This document shows positions 1 to 8,859 of a stretch of DNA of 64,000 nucleotides, piece by piece. This DNA is from Candidatus Thorarchaeota archaeon (lineage in GTDB: Archaea > Asgardarchaeota > Thorarchaeia > Thorarchaeales > Thorarchaeaceae): positions 13,240-77,239 of the forward strand of contig JAEOSL010000006.1 in NCBI GenBank assembly GCA_016840385.1. The letters run 5' to 3'. Below the pieces are notes generated by a model. The model was not told the origin of the DNA, made no database searches, and was given only the letters and a program-made list of their open reading frames with translations. The first letter of the stretch is position 1; each line of letters opens with the position of its first letter. The translations under genes were made by a program, and so were the position numbers.

Positions 1-23
1 ATGAGTCCGTGAGCGATCCCTGA

Positions 24-48
24 CACCATCTCTCAATGTTGGATGGTG
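24..48 (+). terminator. Hairpin terminator of an upstream gene
   Basis: A 7-bp inverted repeat (caccatc/gatggtg) encloses an 11-base loop and is followed within two bases by a run of five T. This is the usual shape of an intrinsic terminator. It probably ends a gene lying to the left of the window. Confidence 0.5.
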
Positions 49-54
49 CCTTTT

Positions 55-504
55 TAACTCGTCAATAAACTCACTTTGAATTTCGGGGTGCAAATTATCT
101 TCGAAAAGCGAGAGAGTAATTCTTTTTCCATTCAAGAAAAGAATTCATCACTAATTATTCGAATACGACATATGCTGAAGACTTGTAGCATTGATTCCGA
201 GGTTGTCATGGATAACTTTGGTTATGAGGTTAGAAAATTCTTATCCGGAAAATGGAACACAAAACTATCACTTTCCTGCAAAGTACGACCTTGATACATT
301 GCAGAAGTCCACCATGAGGTGTGTTGACGAGAAAAAATAGCACCATAATCTTGCTTTAGCTACTCAGAAGCACCTTATCTCTCTATATAGTAGTACAATA
401 GTTCATGGTGAACTTCTATCAATTAGAAAATACCTATCATAGTTCTAAGCTTGTTATTTGATAATGAAATTCACAAGAGAGTGAATTAGAAACAAGAAAT
501 ACAA
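55..504. other. Gene-free stretch upstream of the HerA-like gene
   Basis: About 450 AT-rich bases without a convincing gene. A 72-codon open frame (76-294, TTG start) has no ribosome binding site and no recognisable protein features, so I do not call it. An AT-rich box (ctctatatag, about 379-388) could be a TATA element, but it lies about 120 bases before the next start codon. Confidence 0.4.
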
Positions 505-3500
505 ATGGTGTTAACTTTGCTAGGTACAATCCTGAAACCACTAATGAAACTGGCTGTGATGGGTAGTATAGTTGCTATCTGTACACTCTTTCTATCAAAT
601 ATCATTACTCTTCCTCTTCACTATATTCCCTCATCGACGCCACATATTGTGAAGCAAGTAGGTGCCGCCATTTCCATCATATTTCTTGGAGCTGGTTTTG
701 CAGCACTGATCTTTGCAAAAGAATGGCGAGTCATGAAATATACTGGACCCTTGGGGATTCTAGCACCCACTTTGATCTTTCTCATCAGCTATCTCATCGC
801 AATTCCTCAGATTCTGTTTACACTAAGCCCTCTACAGATCGTTGTAGTTATTATATTGATTATCAGTGGTATTCTAGTTCTAACAGATATTTTCACTGGA
901 AAGATCAGTGGTACTCCATGGTTGAAGAGATTCACTATCCCGCAATCATCTTCATCCCTCAAAACTGGAACATCTGCTGCAGTTTCTGTGTCAACTACAA
1001 CTATTGAGTCATTTGGTGCCTTTGAGATAGTAGAGATGCCTGAGGAATATATCTTTGACACTCAGAATTCAAATCCTAGATTCTGGGAACCTTTCAAGAA
1101 CATGCTCAGAGCTATGATGGCATCTGGAGCTCCTTTTGGATTCCGATTTGAAAGAATCTGGGGTAAGACAAGATTGTACTACCTTACCCTCGGAAGGTCT
1201 GCTGAGAATCTCCGAATGAACATGGATCTTCTTCAACGACTCCTAGGTAGTATGCTTCCCAAGTTCCGATTTGAGCGCAGAGATCGAATGCCCTCAGTTC
1301 AGTATAGTGATGGTGTTGTTGGAACTCTGACTGGAGAACTTGTGTCAATTGAGAATACACGTCAACGACCCGATCCAATGACTGTGATAGCTGAGTCGCT
1401 ACTCCAGATGGAGAATGGTATCTTTCAGGTCTATGCAACACCAGTCTCACCGGGAGTCATGAGATCATTCAAGCGCATGATGGCTAATCGTGAGTACAGG
1501 TCTACCATGCAGAAGGCACAACACACGGTATCAACAAAGCGAGGTGGCCTATTCTCTGGTGGTGGAGAAACCTCAGCAACGGTGATTGATATCGATACTA
1601 CAACTGAGGCTGATAGACTATTCCGAAAACACCAGAGACATAGCATTGAGCATGCATGCAATGCAGAGATCAGTATTGCGTGTTGGGGAAAGAACATAGA
1701 ACAGTCCGAGAGAGATGCACGACTGATTCTTGAGGTGACAAAGAGTACAGTTGTACCTGATGACCCGACGAATGATCTGAAGGTGCGTATATACAAGAAG
1801 CCTGAGCTTGTACAGCATATTACCACTGGAAGACCCATCGGTCGAACTACACTCTTGACCCCTGAAGAGTTTGCTATGTTCTTCACTTTACCTAAGTCGG
1901 ATGTGAGTGTAGTTCTCAGCAAACGGGAGGTCTTCTCTACTGCGACCAGACCAGTTCCCGAACCAGTTGAATCAGTAGTTATTCCAGTGACAGAAGAGCA
2001 AGCCGAGAGGCGATTAGTATACTCAGAGTGGCGTATTCCCAATCACAAAGCAATCATTCTTGGTAACCCCATCAGTGCTAGCGGTTGTGGGGTTGCGGGT
2101 CAGTTTGTCTGGTTTGATATTCAGAAACTAGAGTCACATCTCGCCATCTATGGGAATACCAGATCGGGAAAGACGACCACAGCTCTCTCAGTTGTTGCAC
2201 AGGCAATTCGTTCAGGTCTGAACGTATTGATTCTTGTTCCCATGCGGATTTCGGACTGGATTACACTGATGTACCTATTTCCAGACAAGTTCTGGGTATT
2301 CAAGATTGGAGGTGACTCTGCGCTCTCAATGCATCTGAACATGTTTCAACCTCCTCCTGGAGTACAGGTTGCAGAGTGGATTACTGCTCTGGGTGATCTC
2401 CTCTCCAGCTGGATGCCAAACGACCGAGTGATGAGGATGCATCTGGATGATGTCCTTCACACTGCATATAGAAACTGTGGCTGGGATGTAGAAACGAACA
2501 AGATGGGTCGCCCTATCTTGTTGAGTGACTTCTGGGATGCTGTCGAAGAGGTCTGTCTGAACATCCCTTATGGTAACGAGATGAAACAGAACTTCTTTGG
2601 TGCTATTTACAGTCGGATCTCGAACATGATACGTAACAAGATTCTTGTTGATACTTACAACACGGATGAGGGAATCACATGGGAACAAGTTGCGAATAAT
2701 AACATCCTGATCAGTACAGAAGGTGTGGCCTCTGATGAGGATAGCTCCTTCATAATGGGACTCCTCTCTATTGGCCTTCATATGTACAAGCGAGTTCACC
2801 AGACCAAGAAGGTAACGAACCTTCTGGTTATTGAGGAGGCTAGTTATGTTCTGACAAATCCCGATGGTCCAGATCACTATGGTCACAATTCAAGTCATTT
2901 CACTGTGAATCGTATCGTCGAGATATTGACCACTGGTGGAGGTAATGGACTTGGAGTCATGATCCTAGAGCAGTTTCCAAGTAGACTACATCCTGCTGTT
3001 GTCAAGCTAATAGTGAACACCATTGTCCATGCCATGGGCGAGAAAGTTGAACGACTGCTTATTGGTGGTCATATTGGAATAGATGAGAAACGGACCGAGC
3101 ACATCCATCAACTGGGTAAGGGTGAAACCATCGTCTTCCTTGAGGGTGAGGGTGCTGCACGCAGTGTAAAGATACTCCCCCTGAACTTGTACCTTGACTT
3201 TCCACTACCAGAGCGGAAAATCAAGGATGAAGAGATTATCAAGCATATGGAACCTATCTATGAGAAGTATCCTGGATTAGGGAAGTGTGTTGAAATTCCC
3301 AAGGAGATTCGGGATAGAATTGCACGTGCAAAGCCTTCTGACCAGATCAAACCCACAGGAGTTGGTCCTGCTCCCATTGAGACCAATGGTATCAAAGTGA
3401 CAGAGCGTAAGAACATCCATGAGTTTCTGGACAACCACATTCGTGACCTTGCTCAAAATCCAAAGTACGTGAATAATCTCGTGAAACGAATCGAACCGTT

Positions 3501-3690
3501 GAAGGATGGTGACTTTGAGCCAATGGTGACTATGGTCATTGATGTTGTGGATGAGTTCCAGTACAAGGGTGTCAAACAATTCTGGATTGCTGAACGTCTT
3601 GTGAAGCACACGCATAACCTGTACCCGAATCTATTGAGCGAGCACCTGATGGTCTCCACACTTGAGCGGCTTCAGGAGCAGCTCGGATAG
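505..3690 (+). CDS. Membrane-anchored HerA/VirB4-like ATPase
   Basis: A 1061-residue protein. The N-terminal 140 residues hold about four hydrophobic segments. A mixed region (about 180-480) follows, then a P-loop ATPase of the HerA/FtsK/VirB4 class. Walker A is GNTRSGKTTT near residue 550 and a Walker B-like LLVIEEA lies near 773. Proteins of this class are hexameric pumps that move DNA or protein, typically in conjugation, DNA partition or DNA-end processing. The membrane segments at the N-terminus fit a DNA translocase anchored at the cell membrane. The ATG start has only weak ribosome binding signal. The last 70 residues are helical. The two following genes lie in the same direction and are probably functionally linked. 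The exact subfamily is not certain; VirB4/TraC, HerA and archaeal DUF87-type ATPases are all possible. Confidence 0.75.
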   Translation: MVLTLLGTILKPLMKLAVMGSIVAICTLFLSNIITLPLHYIPSSTPHIVKQVGAAISIIFLGAGFAALIFAKEWRVMKYTGPLGILAPTLIFLISYLIAIPQILFTLSPLQIVVVIILIISGILVLTDIFTGKISGTPWLKRFTIPQSSSSLKTGTSAAVSVSTTTIESFGAFEIVEMPEEYIFDTQNSNPRFWEPFKNMLRAMMASGAPFGFRFERIWGKTRLYYLTLGRSAENLRMNMDLLQRLLGSMLPKFRFERRDRMPSVQYSDGVVGTLTGELVSIENTRQRPDPMTVIAESLLQMENGIFQVYATPVSPGVMRSFKRMMANREYRSTMQKAQHTVSTKRGGLFSGGGETSATVIDIDTTTEADRLFRKHQRHSIEHACNAEISIACWGKNIEQSERDARLILEVTKSTVVPDDPTNDLKVRIYKKPELVQHITTGRPIGRTTLLTPEEFAMFFTLPKSDVSVVLSKREVFSTATRPVPEPVESVVIPVTEEQAERRLVYSEWRIPNHKAIILGNPISASGCGVAGQFVWFDIQKLESHLAIYGNTRSGKTTTALSVVAQAIRSGLNVLILVPMRISDWITLMYLFPDKFWVFKIGGDSALSMHLNMFQPPPGVQVAEWITALGDLLSSWMPNDRVMRMHLDDVLHTAYRNCGWDVETNKMGRPILLSDFWDAVEEVCLNIPYGNEMKQNFFGAIYSRISNMIRNKILVDTYNTDEGITWEQVANNNILISTEGVASDEDSSFIMGLLSIGLHMYKRVHQTKKVTNLLVIEEASYVLTNPDGPDHYGHNSSHFTVNRIVEILTTGGGNGLGVMILEQFPSRLHPAVVKLIVNTIVHAMGEKVERLLIGGHIGIDEKRTEHIHQLGKGETIVFLEGEGAARSVKILPLNLYLDFPLPERKIKDEEIIKHMEPIYEKYPGLGKCVEIPKEIRDRIARAKPSDQIKPTGVGPAPIETNGIKVTERKNIHEFLDNHIRDLAQNPKYVNNLVKRIEPLKDGDFEPMVTMVIDVVDEFQYKGVKQFWIAERLVKHTHNLYPNLLSEHLMVSTLERLQEQLG

Positions 3691-3941
3691 GGGGTCTATC
3701 TCTGGGGGGTAAGATCGAGCGACGTAAGGACTATCACGAGAGTGAGGGTGCGATACAGGTTCGCGAGTCTGAGGATGCAGAGAGAGAGATTGAGGTATGT
3801 GAATCGCTCTCAGCAGATATCGAGCAACGAAAGCAAAAGGCACTCGAAAAGATTGACGAGTCCGATTCGAAGATAGAGTTCAATCTGGAGGAGGTCACAA
3901 AGCGAAAGGAACGTGCTCTTGAGAAGATTGAGAGCAGTGAT
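3691..3941 (+). other. Coding-like leader without a start codon
   Basis: The reading frame of the next gene stays open upstream of its first usable start (GTG at 3942) back to a TGA at 3663-3665, inside the end of the ATPase gene. All 92 codons between lack ATG, GTG and TTG. Their composition is strongly coding-like, rich in Glu, Lys and Arg. They contain a repeated unit, QKALEKIDESDS followed by RKERALEKIESSD, whose second copy ends exactly at the GTG. So translation probably begins before 3942. An unusual start, a frameshift from the ATPase gene, or an indel in the G5 or G6 runs near 3690-3709 are the options. Confidence 0.6.
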
Positions 3942-6782
3942 GTGAGTGTAGAGGATAATGATATACAACCTCCCAAGAGCGAAGGAACTCAAATGACACT
4001 GGAAGCATATGTGTCTGTGAAAGATAGTATTGAGGATAAAGGCGAAACCTCAGAAGAATTAGAACGAACCGATCAAGTAGAATCAGAAGATTTTGAGAAA
4101 AAGAATGACCAATCATCAGAGAAATCCCTTGAGGTAACGGAACAAGAAAACGGACCCAGAGTGATTGTGTCAGAATCAGAAATTACTCAGAAAGAAACTG
4201 ACAAGCCCTCCGAGAAAACCTCTGATGCACCAGAACAAGTGAAAGATGTCAGAGAAACTGTCTCAGAAGAAGTCCTCGAAGAGCTCGGTAATCGCGAGGT
4301 CAAGATGTACAGTCCTGAGGTTCAGGGGAGGGAGGTATCATCAACTGAGGAATTGGAGGAAGTAGTCGAACAAGAAATGCCTGGAATGAAGGAGCATCGT
4401 AACTATGAGAAGATGCTGGGGCAGTGTGAGAATCACTTCAAGGCGGAGGAACGGTTCGGGCACAGGAAGTGGGTTTCAAGTGGAGAGATTATCAGATTCT
4501 CTGAAGAGGTTAATGAACCCGAAAAGACAGTTCGTGCCTGGGTAGTTGAGAGCGCTAGTCCATTGATGTATCCCACTCTTGAGAGTGCTATGACGAAGGA
4601 AGAGGTTGAGGAGAAGATTCGTGAGGTTCAAAACAATCTGCAGGGAGTTGATTCTTTTGAGGAGTTGGAGAATCGACTGAACCATCCATATCATGAAACT
4701 CATACCAAGGCTCAGGTGAGTTACCCGAAGGACCTTGAGTCTGCTAGAAAGTATTACGAGTTTCTGGATGAGATAGCAAAGGGTGGGACCATAGCTGATG
4801 TGTCGAAGAGAGTTGGAATTAGTCAAGGTAGTGGATCACGGTATCTCGAAGGCAGAATTACTCGCCTCACCCATAAGGCAATTGAAACTATCCCGGAATT
4901 AGAAACAGTGGAAGTGAAAGAAACTTTTCACATTGATACACCTGAGAAATACGAACGTGCTTTGCAACGTCATCCCTTTGTCAAGGACCTACCAGATTTC
5001 AAGCAGTTGGACCATGAGGCAAGAGTGTATACAACACTCACGGATTTGAAGGCAAGAGGAGACCTCCCTGATAAGATGGTGAAGGACCTTGCAAGAGAGA
5101 ACAAAGTTGGGAAGCAGCAGTTGGCATCATGGCTGAGTGAGCGGAAGACGCAGGAGCTCATCGCACGTCTTGAGATTTATGAAAATGCCAGAGAGTCCCA
5201 TGAAGCGAAGCTTGCAACGGAAGCATTCGAACATCGAATCGACCCGTCAACAGTGTACGAGCATTTCCAACACTTGAAGGATGTGAAAGAACCAGATCCC
5301 AATCAGCTCGCTCAGGCTATTGAGAGTATGTATCAAAACTCTAAGTTATCAACCCGTGTACAATGGAGTGAGCTCAGACCATACCATAGTGGGGGTCCTA
5401 AGTGGCTTAGGGATGTAGCACAGTCGATTCATGAGCAGCGTGTAGAAGTTGAGACTGTCCTGAATCAACGAATGGGGCTTGAAGGAAATCCTGATGTAAG
5501 ATTACGCATCGGAGTTTTGGATAGCAAACTGTACATCCGTAGAGCTGACACCTCCGAGTGGAACTGGATGAACATCTACAAGAATGAGCAGTTCCATTTC
5601 AACAGCCTTGAAGAGAAGAACTCACTCACAGTTGAGGTGCAGACTAGGTTGGGAGTAAGTGGTCCGAAAAGATTGAGTGATATAGTAGATCAGATAACTG
5701 ACTACAAAAGAGGTAGTACTTGTGGTATTCCTAACTACGATCTACAATCAAACACGCCGTATCTCAAGGGCGAAACGCTTCATCTCTCTTTAGATACAAC
5801 TGGTAAGAGCATTCGGGATATGCAGAGTAGTATTGAGCAGATTGGGCAAGTAAGAGAAGGTGTTGGGGGAATAAAAAATCCTCAATTTAGAATGAATGAA
5901 ACTGAGATAGAGTCCATGTTCACGTCACTTCTTGGTACTGGGTTATCGGATGGACACATTGAGTTATCAAGCAGCGGATTTGTGTATACAGAATCAAATC
6001 GTGACCGGGTGGATATTGTCAATAAGCAGATAGACCAGTTTGGGGACGTCTATCGCAGTGAGGACATTCGACCAAATGGAGTAATCCGAACTCGGTACGC
6101 TTCCGCGTATGGTAGGGCATTGGAGCGACGTGGGTTAACAAAGGGTGATAAGACCCTGCAGAACGAGGGATGGCCTCAATGGTTGGATGAATCGACGGGA
6201 ATAGAGAATCTGGAATACTATCGATCACTTTGGGTTCAAGATGGTAATTTCAAATTTGACATAAATGGTAGGGCCGCATTCCAAGTAGACCGGGGTGTTG
6301 TTTTACGGGATCCTAAAAGAGCTCTGGAATATGGCATTGAAAATACGGCATCTGAGAAGATGGCTGAATTTGTTCGAGATAAAGGAAACCGATCTGAAGA
6401 TGAACTATTCAAAGTTCGATACAAGCTAACGAAAGGTACACTTGATGACCTAACGTATTCAACGGATGCAGAAGTTTCTCAAATAGCTAGGGAATTGAAA
6501 ACAATCGTAAATGATAATCCCCCCAAGTTGATGGTTGCTGAACAAAACGGTCTGAGACAACATGGAATCGAAACAAGGGAATATTTTGCTTATGTTACTT
6601 ATTCAGAAAATACTGGTAGGTTATCTGGTCTCTGGCATTATGAAACAAGTACACTGAAGGATACGATGCGTGTTGCGCTTAAATGTCCTCCAGATGATAT
6701 ACGTAAGAGATCTAAAGTTGAGAGATGGGTTGAGAGTAGACCTGATTTGAAAGAGAAAATTGAACTTGAGGAGGAAAATTAA
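3942..6782 (+). CDS. Large coiled-coil, HTH and LAGLIDADG-like DNA-binding protein
   Basis: At least 946 residues; the given start is the first GTG but coding probably begins further left. Residues 1-230 are acidic, low-complexity and coiled-coil-like. Around 265-315 a helix-turn-helix-like segment is visible (TIADVSKRVGISQGSG), with a second HTH-like stretch about 380-410. Near residue 658 the motif SLLGTGLSDGHI and near 760 the motif YYRSLWVQDGNF sit about 100 residues apart. Between them lies RGLTKGDKTLQNEGWPQWL. This is the layout of a two-repeat LAGLIDADG endonuclease or its non-cleaving DNA-binding relatives, and both motif aspartates are retained. No intein splice motifs were seen. The next gene overlaps its stop by one base. 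Its position after a HerA-like ATPase suggests a DNA-handling module, possibly of mobile origin. Function is inferred, not established. Confidence 0.65.
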   Translation: MSVEDNDIQPPKSEGTQMTLEAYVSVKDSIEDKGETSEELERTDQVESEDFEKKNDQSSEKSLEVTEQENGPRVIVSESEITQKETDKPSEKTSDAPEQVKDVRETVSEEVLEELGNREVKMYSPEVQGREVSSTEELEEVVEQEMPGMKEHRNYEKMLGQCENHFKAEERFGHRKWVSSGEIIRFSEEVNEPEKTVRAWVVESASPLMYPTLESAMTKEEVEEKIREVQNNLQGVDSFEELENRLNHPYHETHTKAQVSYPKDLESARKYYEFLDEIAKGGTIADVSKRVGISQGSGSRYLEGRITRLTHKAIETIPELETVEVKETFHIDTPEKYERALQRHPFVKDLPDFKQLDHEARVYTTLTDLKARGDLPDKMVKDLARENKVGKQQLASWLSERKTQELIARLEIYENARESHEAKLATEAFEHRIDPSTVYEHFQHLKDVKEPDPNQLAQAIESMYQNSKLSTRVQWSELRPYHSGGPKWLRDVAQSIHEQRVEVETVLNQRMGLEGNPDVRLRIGVLDSKLYIRRADTSEWNWMNIYKNEQFHFNSLEEKNSLTVEVQTRLGVSGPKRLSDIVDQITDYKRGSTCGIPNYDLQSNTPYLKGETLHLSLDTTGKSIRDMQSSIEQIGQVREGVGGIKNPQFRMNETEIESMFTSLLGTGLSDGHIELSSSGFVYTESNRDRVDIVNKQIDQFGDVYRSEDIRPNGVIRTRYASAYGRALERRGLTKGDKTLQNEGWPQWLDESTGIENLEYYRSLWVQDGNFKFDINGRAAFQVDRGVVLRDPKRALEYGIENTASEKMAEFVRDKGNRSEDELFKVRYKLTKGTLDDLTYSTDAEVSQIARELKTIVNDNPPKLMVAEQNGLRQHGIETREYFAYVTYSENTGRLSGLWHYETSTLKDTMRVALKCPPDDIRKRSKVERWVESRPDLKEKIELEEEN

Positions 6783-7705
6783 TGACATGTGACTTAACTC
6801 TACTCAAAAAAATAATGATGGATACGATAAGTGATGAAACTGGAGTTGCAGGTGTCCCTATCATAGTTGTTGAACGAAGAATGCAAGATAGTATTGAGGT
6901 CGCTGGTCTGCAATGTGGATTGTCCCAAATACGTGAAATCATTCAACGAGCTCTTGATGATTGGGAGATTGACAAGACACCGGATGAACTAGCCTATTCA
7001 AAGATGAGAGAACTTGGGATGCCAGTACGTAGTGGATTTACGTGGCATCTCAAAATTCTTCCCCCTGAGAAGATTGCTTTATACAAATCTCTTCGCCCTG
7101 AAGTGAAAGCGCTGATTCAGCTTTTGAGAGAGCAGAATGATCCAGACAATTTGGGAGTGCTGCCTGTTGACCTTGCTGCAAAGAGATTGGTTGAGCAAGG
7201 ATTTTCTGAGGATGATACCAAGAGTATCTATGCAAAAGATATCATTGAGGATTTTGGGACTAGCTGGGGCGACAACCGAGTTTGGTGCTATGGATTAATG
7301 CCAGAGTATAAGAAGAGTGAGGAATACAAACAATGGCAAAAGGAGATAGAGGATGAGTTCGACAGAAAACAAGCTAGGCGAGAGCGCATGGTTGAAGAAT
7401 GTGAGATAACCGGGCCTATTCATGGATACCTCGATGATCTAGCTGAAAAGCGGGAAGTTGATTTGATGGAGTTATTGATGAATGAAGATAAGATGGATGA
7501 ACAGGAGTTTCTACTCAAGAAGGCAGTCATCGAATCAAGGGATGAGGAAGCGGAGAAGAAATGGAACGAGATTATCAAGTCTGTGTTCTCTCTCAACTTT
7601 TCTGACCTTATTGAACTCAGAGGGCTTTTTCTCGGGAAACCCTTTCCATCACTTGATACGGTTCAAGAAAAACTTAAAAAATCGAAAGAGAAAAAGGGCG
7701 CATAA
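6782..7705 (+). CDS. Charged helical protein of unknown function
   Basis: A 307-residue, strongly charged and mostly helical protein with no signal peptide or membrane segment. I do not recognise a family. Its ATG overlaps the upstream stop codon (TAATG) and follows a strong GAGGAGG ribosome binding site, so it is very probably translationally coupled to the LAGLIDADG-like gene and belongs to the same operon. Residues about 30-170 contain several short amphipathic helices that could form a small helical DNA-binding or adaptor domain. The C-terminal end is Lys-rich. It could be an accessory subunit of the ATPase/DNA-binding pair. Confidence 0.7.
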   Translation: MTCDLTLLKKIMMDTISDETGVAGVPIIVVERRMQDSIEVAGLQCGLSQIREIIQRALDDWEIDKTPDELAYSKMRELGMPVRSGFTWHLKILPPEKIALYKSLRPEVKALIQLLREQNDPDNLGVLPVDLAAKRLVEQGFSEDDTKSIYAKDIIEDFGTSWGDNRVWCYGLMPEYKKSEEYKQWQKEIEDEFDRKQARRERMVEECEITGPIHGYLDDLAEKREVDLMELLMNEDKMDEQEFLLKKAVIESRDEEAEKKWNEIIKSVFSLNFSDLIELRGLFLGKPFPSLDTVQEKLKKSKEKKGA

Positions 7706-7717
7706 CGCTCCTTTTTC
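7695..7717. terminator. Possible bidirectional terminator between converging genes
   Basis: An imperfect hairpin (agggcg, loop, cgctcct with one bulged base) is followed by five T. It lies between the stop codons of the helical protein gene and rpsS, which converge here. Confidence 0.35.
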
Positions 7718-7730
7718 CAAATACGGGCTT

Positions 7731-8141
7731 TTACTTCAGCGGAACGTACGCAGAAGACTTGGTAGCACCGATACCCGGATTTCCGTGCTTAACACGCGCC
7801 ATCGGGCTCGAAAATTCGCCAAGCACATGCCCAATCATCTGCGGGATGATTTTGACGCGATTGAACTTGTTACCGTTGTGAACGGCGATGGTGAGGTCAA
7901 CCATTTCAGGGAGAACGACCATGTCACGGCAGTGGGTTCTCACAACGACCTCTTTACCCTTCTTTATAGACTTCCTGGCAGCTCTGAGTTTCATCAGGAG
8001 TTTCTTCTGGCGTGGAGGGAGTCCTCTCTTGAGAGTCCTTCTCCTGCGTGTGGGGAGCAGTTCGATGAGCGAGTCCATGTTCAATTTGACTAGCTCTGAT
8101 AGGGGGTAACCGCGGTACATTGGTTCTGCTTTCTGTGACAT
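7731..8141 (-). CDS. rpsS: Small ribosomal subunit protein uS19, archaeal type
   Basis: A 136-residue protein matching archaeal/eukaryotic S19 (eukaryotic S15 type). It has the long N-terminal extension typical of that group (YRGYPLSELVKLNMDSLIEL) followed by the S19 core with NGNKFNRVKI and a conserved end near GHVLGEFSSP. It sits in the head of the small subunit and contacts the 16S rRNA and the A-site tRNA region. The ATG at 8141 is preferred over a longer frame start at 8186, because AGGTGAT lies just upstream and the protein then begins MSQKAEPMYRGY as in relatives. It is not next to the L2, L22 and S3 genes, where archaeal S19 usually lies. Its upstream neighbour on the same strand is a TPR gene. 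Confidence 0.95.
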   Translation of the reverse strand: MSQKAEPMYRGYPLSELVKLNMDSLIELLPTRRRRTLKRGLPPRQKKLLMKLRAARKSIKKGKEVVVRTHCRDMVVLPEMVDLTIAVHNGNKFNRVKIIPQMIGHVLGEFSSPMARVKHGNPGIGATKSSAYVPLK

Positions 8142-8213
8142 GTAATCACCTAATTTGATAGACGGGGATAGCCGTGACCATCCCAAACATCGCTGAAACG
8201 AGAAAGTCCGAAT

Positions 8214-8783
8214 TTAAGGCTTGCGTACTGGCCATCTTGTATCATCTTCAGGTTTGTCGATGACATTTCCTTCGTCATCAAGGAGACCTGCTTTTCTCAT
8301 GGCAACTCGAACCCAACCCATGGAGCCTTCCATACCAGGGTCTCTCACAAGGGTTAGTCGGGCTAATTCGATTGCTTTCTCCCAGTTTTCTAGTTCGTAA
8401 TTGATCTCAGCCATATGGAGAATTGCCGGGGCCAATCGTTCCTCAATTTCCAGAGTAATTTCAAAACTTCGAATAGCCTTGTCAAATTCTTTCAAATCCC
8501 TGAGAAGTACTCCTTTGTTGAAGTAAGGCACTGGATCATTCGGAGCTAATGAAGCAGCTGTGTCGAGGTGCTCCAGAGCTTCAATAGTAAGAGGACTATC
8601 AATATCGGGTTCATCCTGTGCTTGCATTAAAGCCACAGCGAGAGAAACTCTTGCGTTTGTGTGGTCTTGCCTCTTTGAAATAATCTCACGGAAGCTATCA
8701 ATTGCTGCAAGTGTTTCCCCACTTGCAAGTTGTCTTGCAGCTCGCTCATACTCGGTATCTCTCGAACGTCCAAAGATTGGCAC
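8214..8783 (-). CDS. Tetratricopeptide-repeat protein
   Basis: A 189-residue soluble protein made of TPR-like helix pairs. The clearest repeat unit is near residues 95-125 (DPVPYFNKGVLLRDLKEFDK), followed by one near 130-160 (APAILHMAEINYELENWEKA). TPR proteins are protein-binding scaffolds. The GTG start at 8783 is the only reasonable one. The gene lies 72 bases upstream of rpsS on the same strand and may be cotranscribed with it. No partner can be named from the sequence. Confidence 0.85.
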   Translation of the reverse strand: MPIFGRSRDTEYERAARQLASGETLAAIDSFREIISKRQDHTNARVSLAVALMQAQDEPDIDSPLTIEALEHLDTAASLAPNDPVPYFNKGVLLRDLKEFDKAIRSFEITLEIEERLAPAILHMAEINYELENWEKAIELARLTLVRDPGMEGSMGWVRVAMRKAGLLDDEGNVIDKPEDDTRWPVRKP

Positions 8784-8859
8784 CTATACCACCAAGTTTT
8801 CAAACAGATGATAGCTCTTAAGTTATGGCCTAGGAGCACAGTTTGCAGGACGTGACTAA

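Noticed and set aside
76..294. 72-codon open frame with TTG start
   Set aside because: No ribosome binding site, no domain or membrane feature, and composition like the intergenic DNA around it.
3942..6782. LAGLIDADG-like gene as an intein or a free homing endonuclease in a host gene
   Set aside because: No splice-junction Cys/Ser, HN or block A-like motifs were seen, and the domain is at the end of a long multi-part protein rather than inserted in a conserved gene.
7482..8093. Long plus-strand frame across the end of the helical gene and rpsS
   Set aside because: It overlaps two well-supported genes on both strands; its Ser/Arg-rich product is a shadow of the antisense S19 frame.
8142..8186. 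N-terminal extension of S19
   Set aside because: The internal ATG at 8141 has a clear AGGTGAT site and gives the N-terminus known for archaeal S19.
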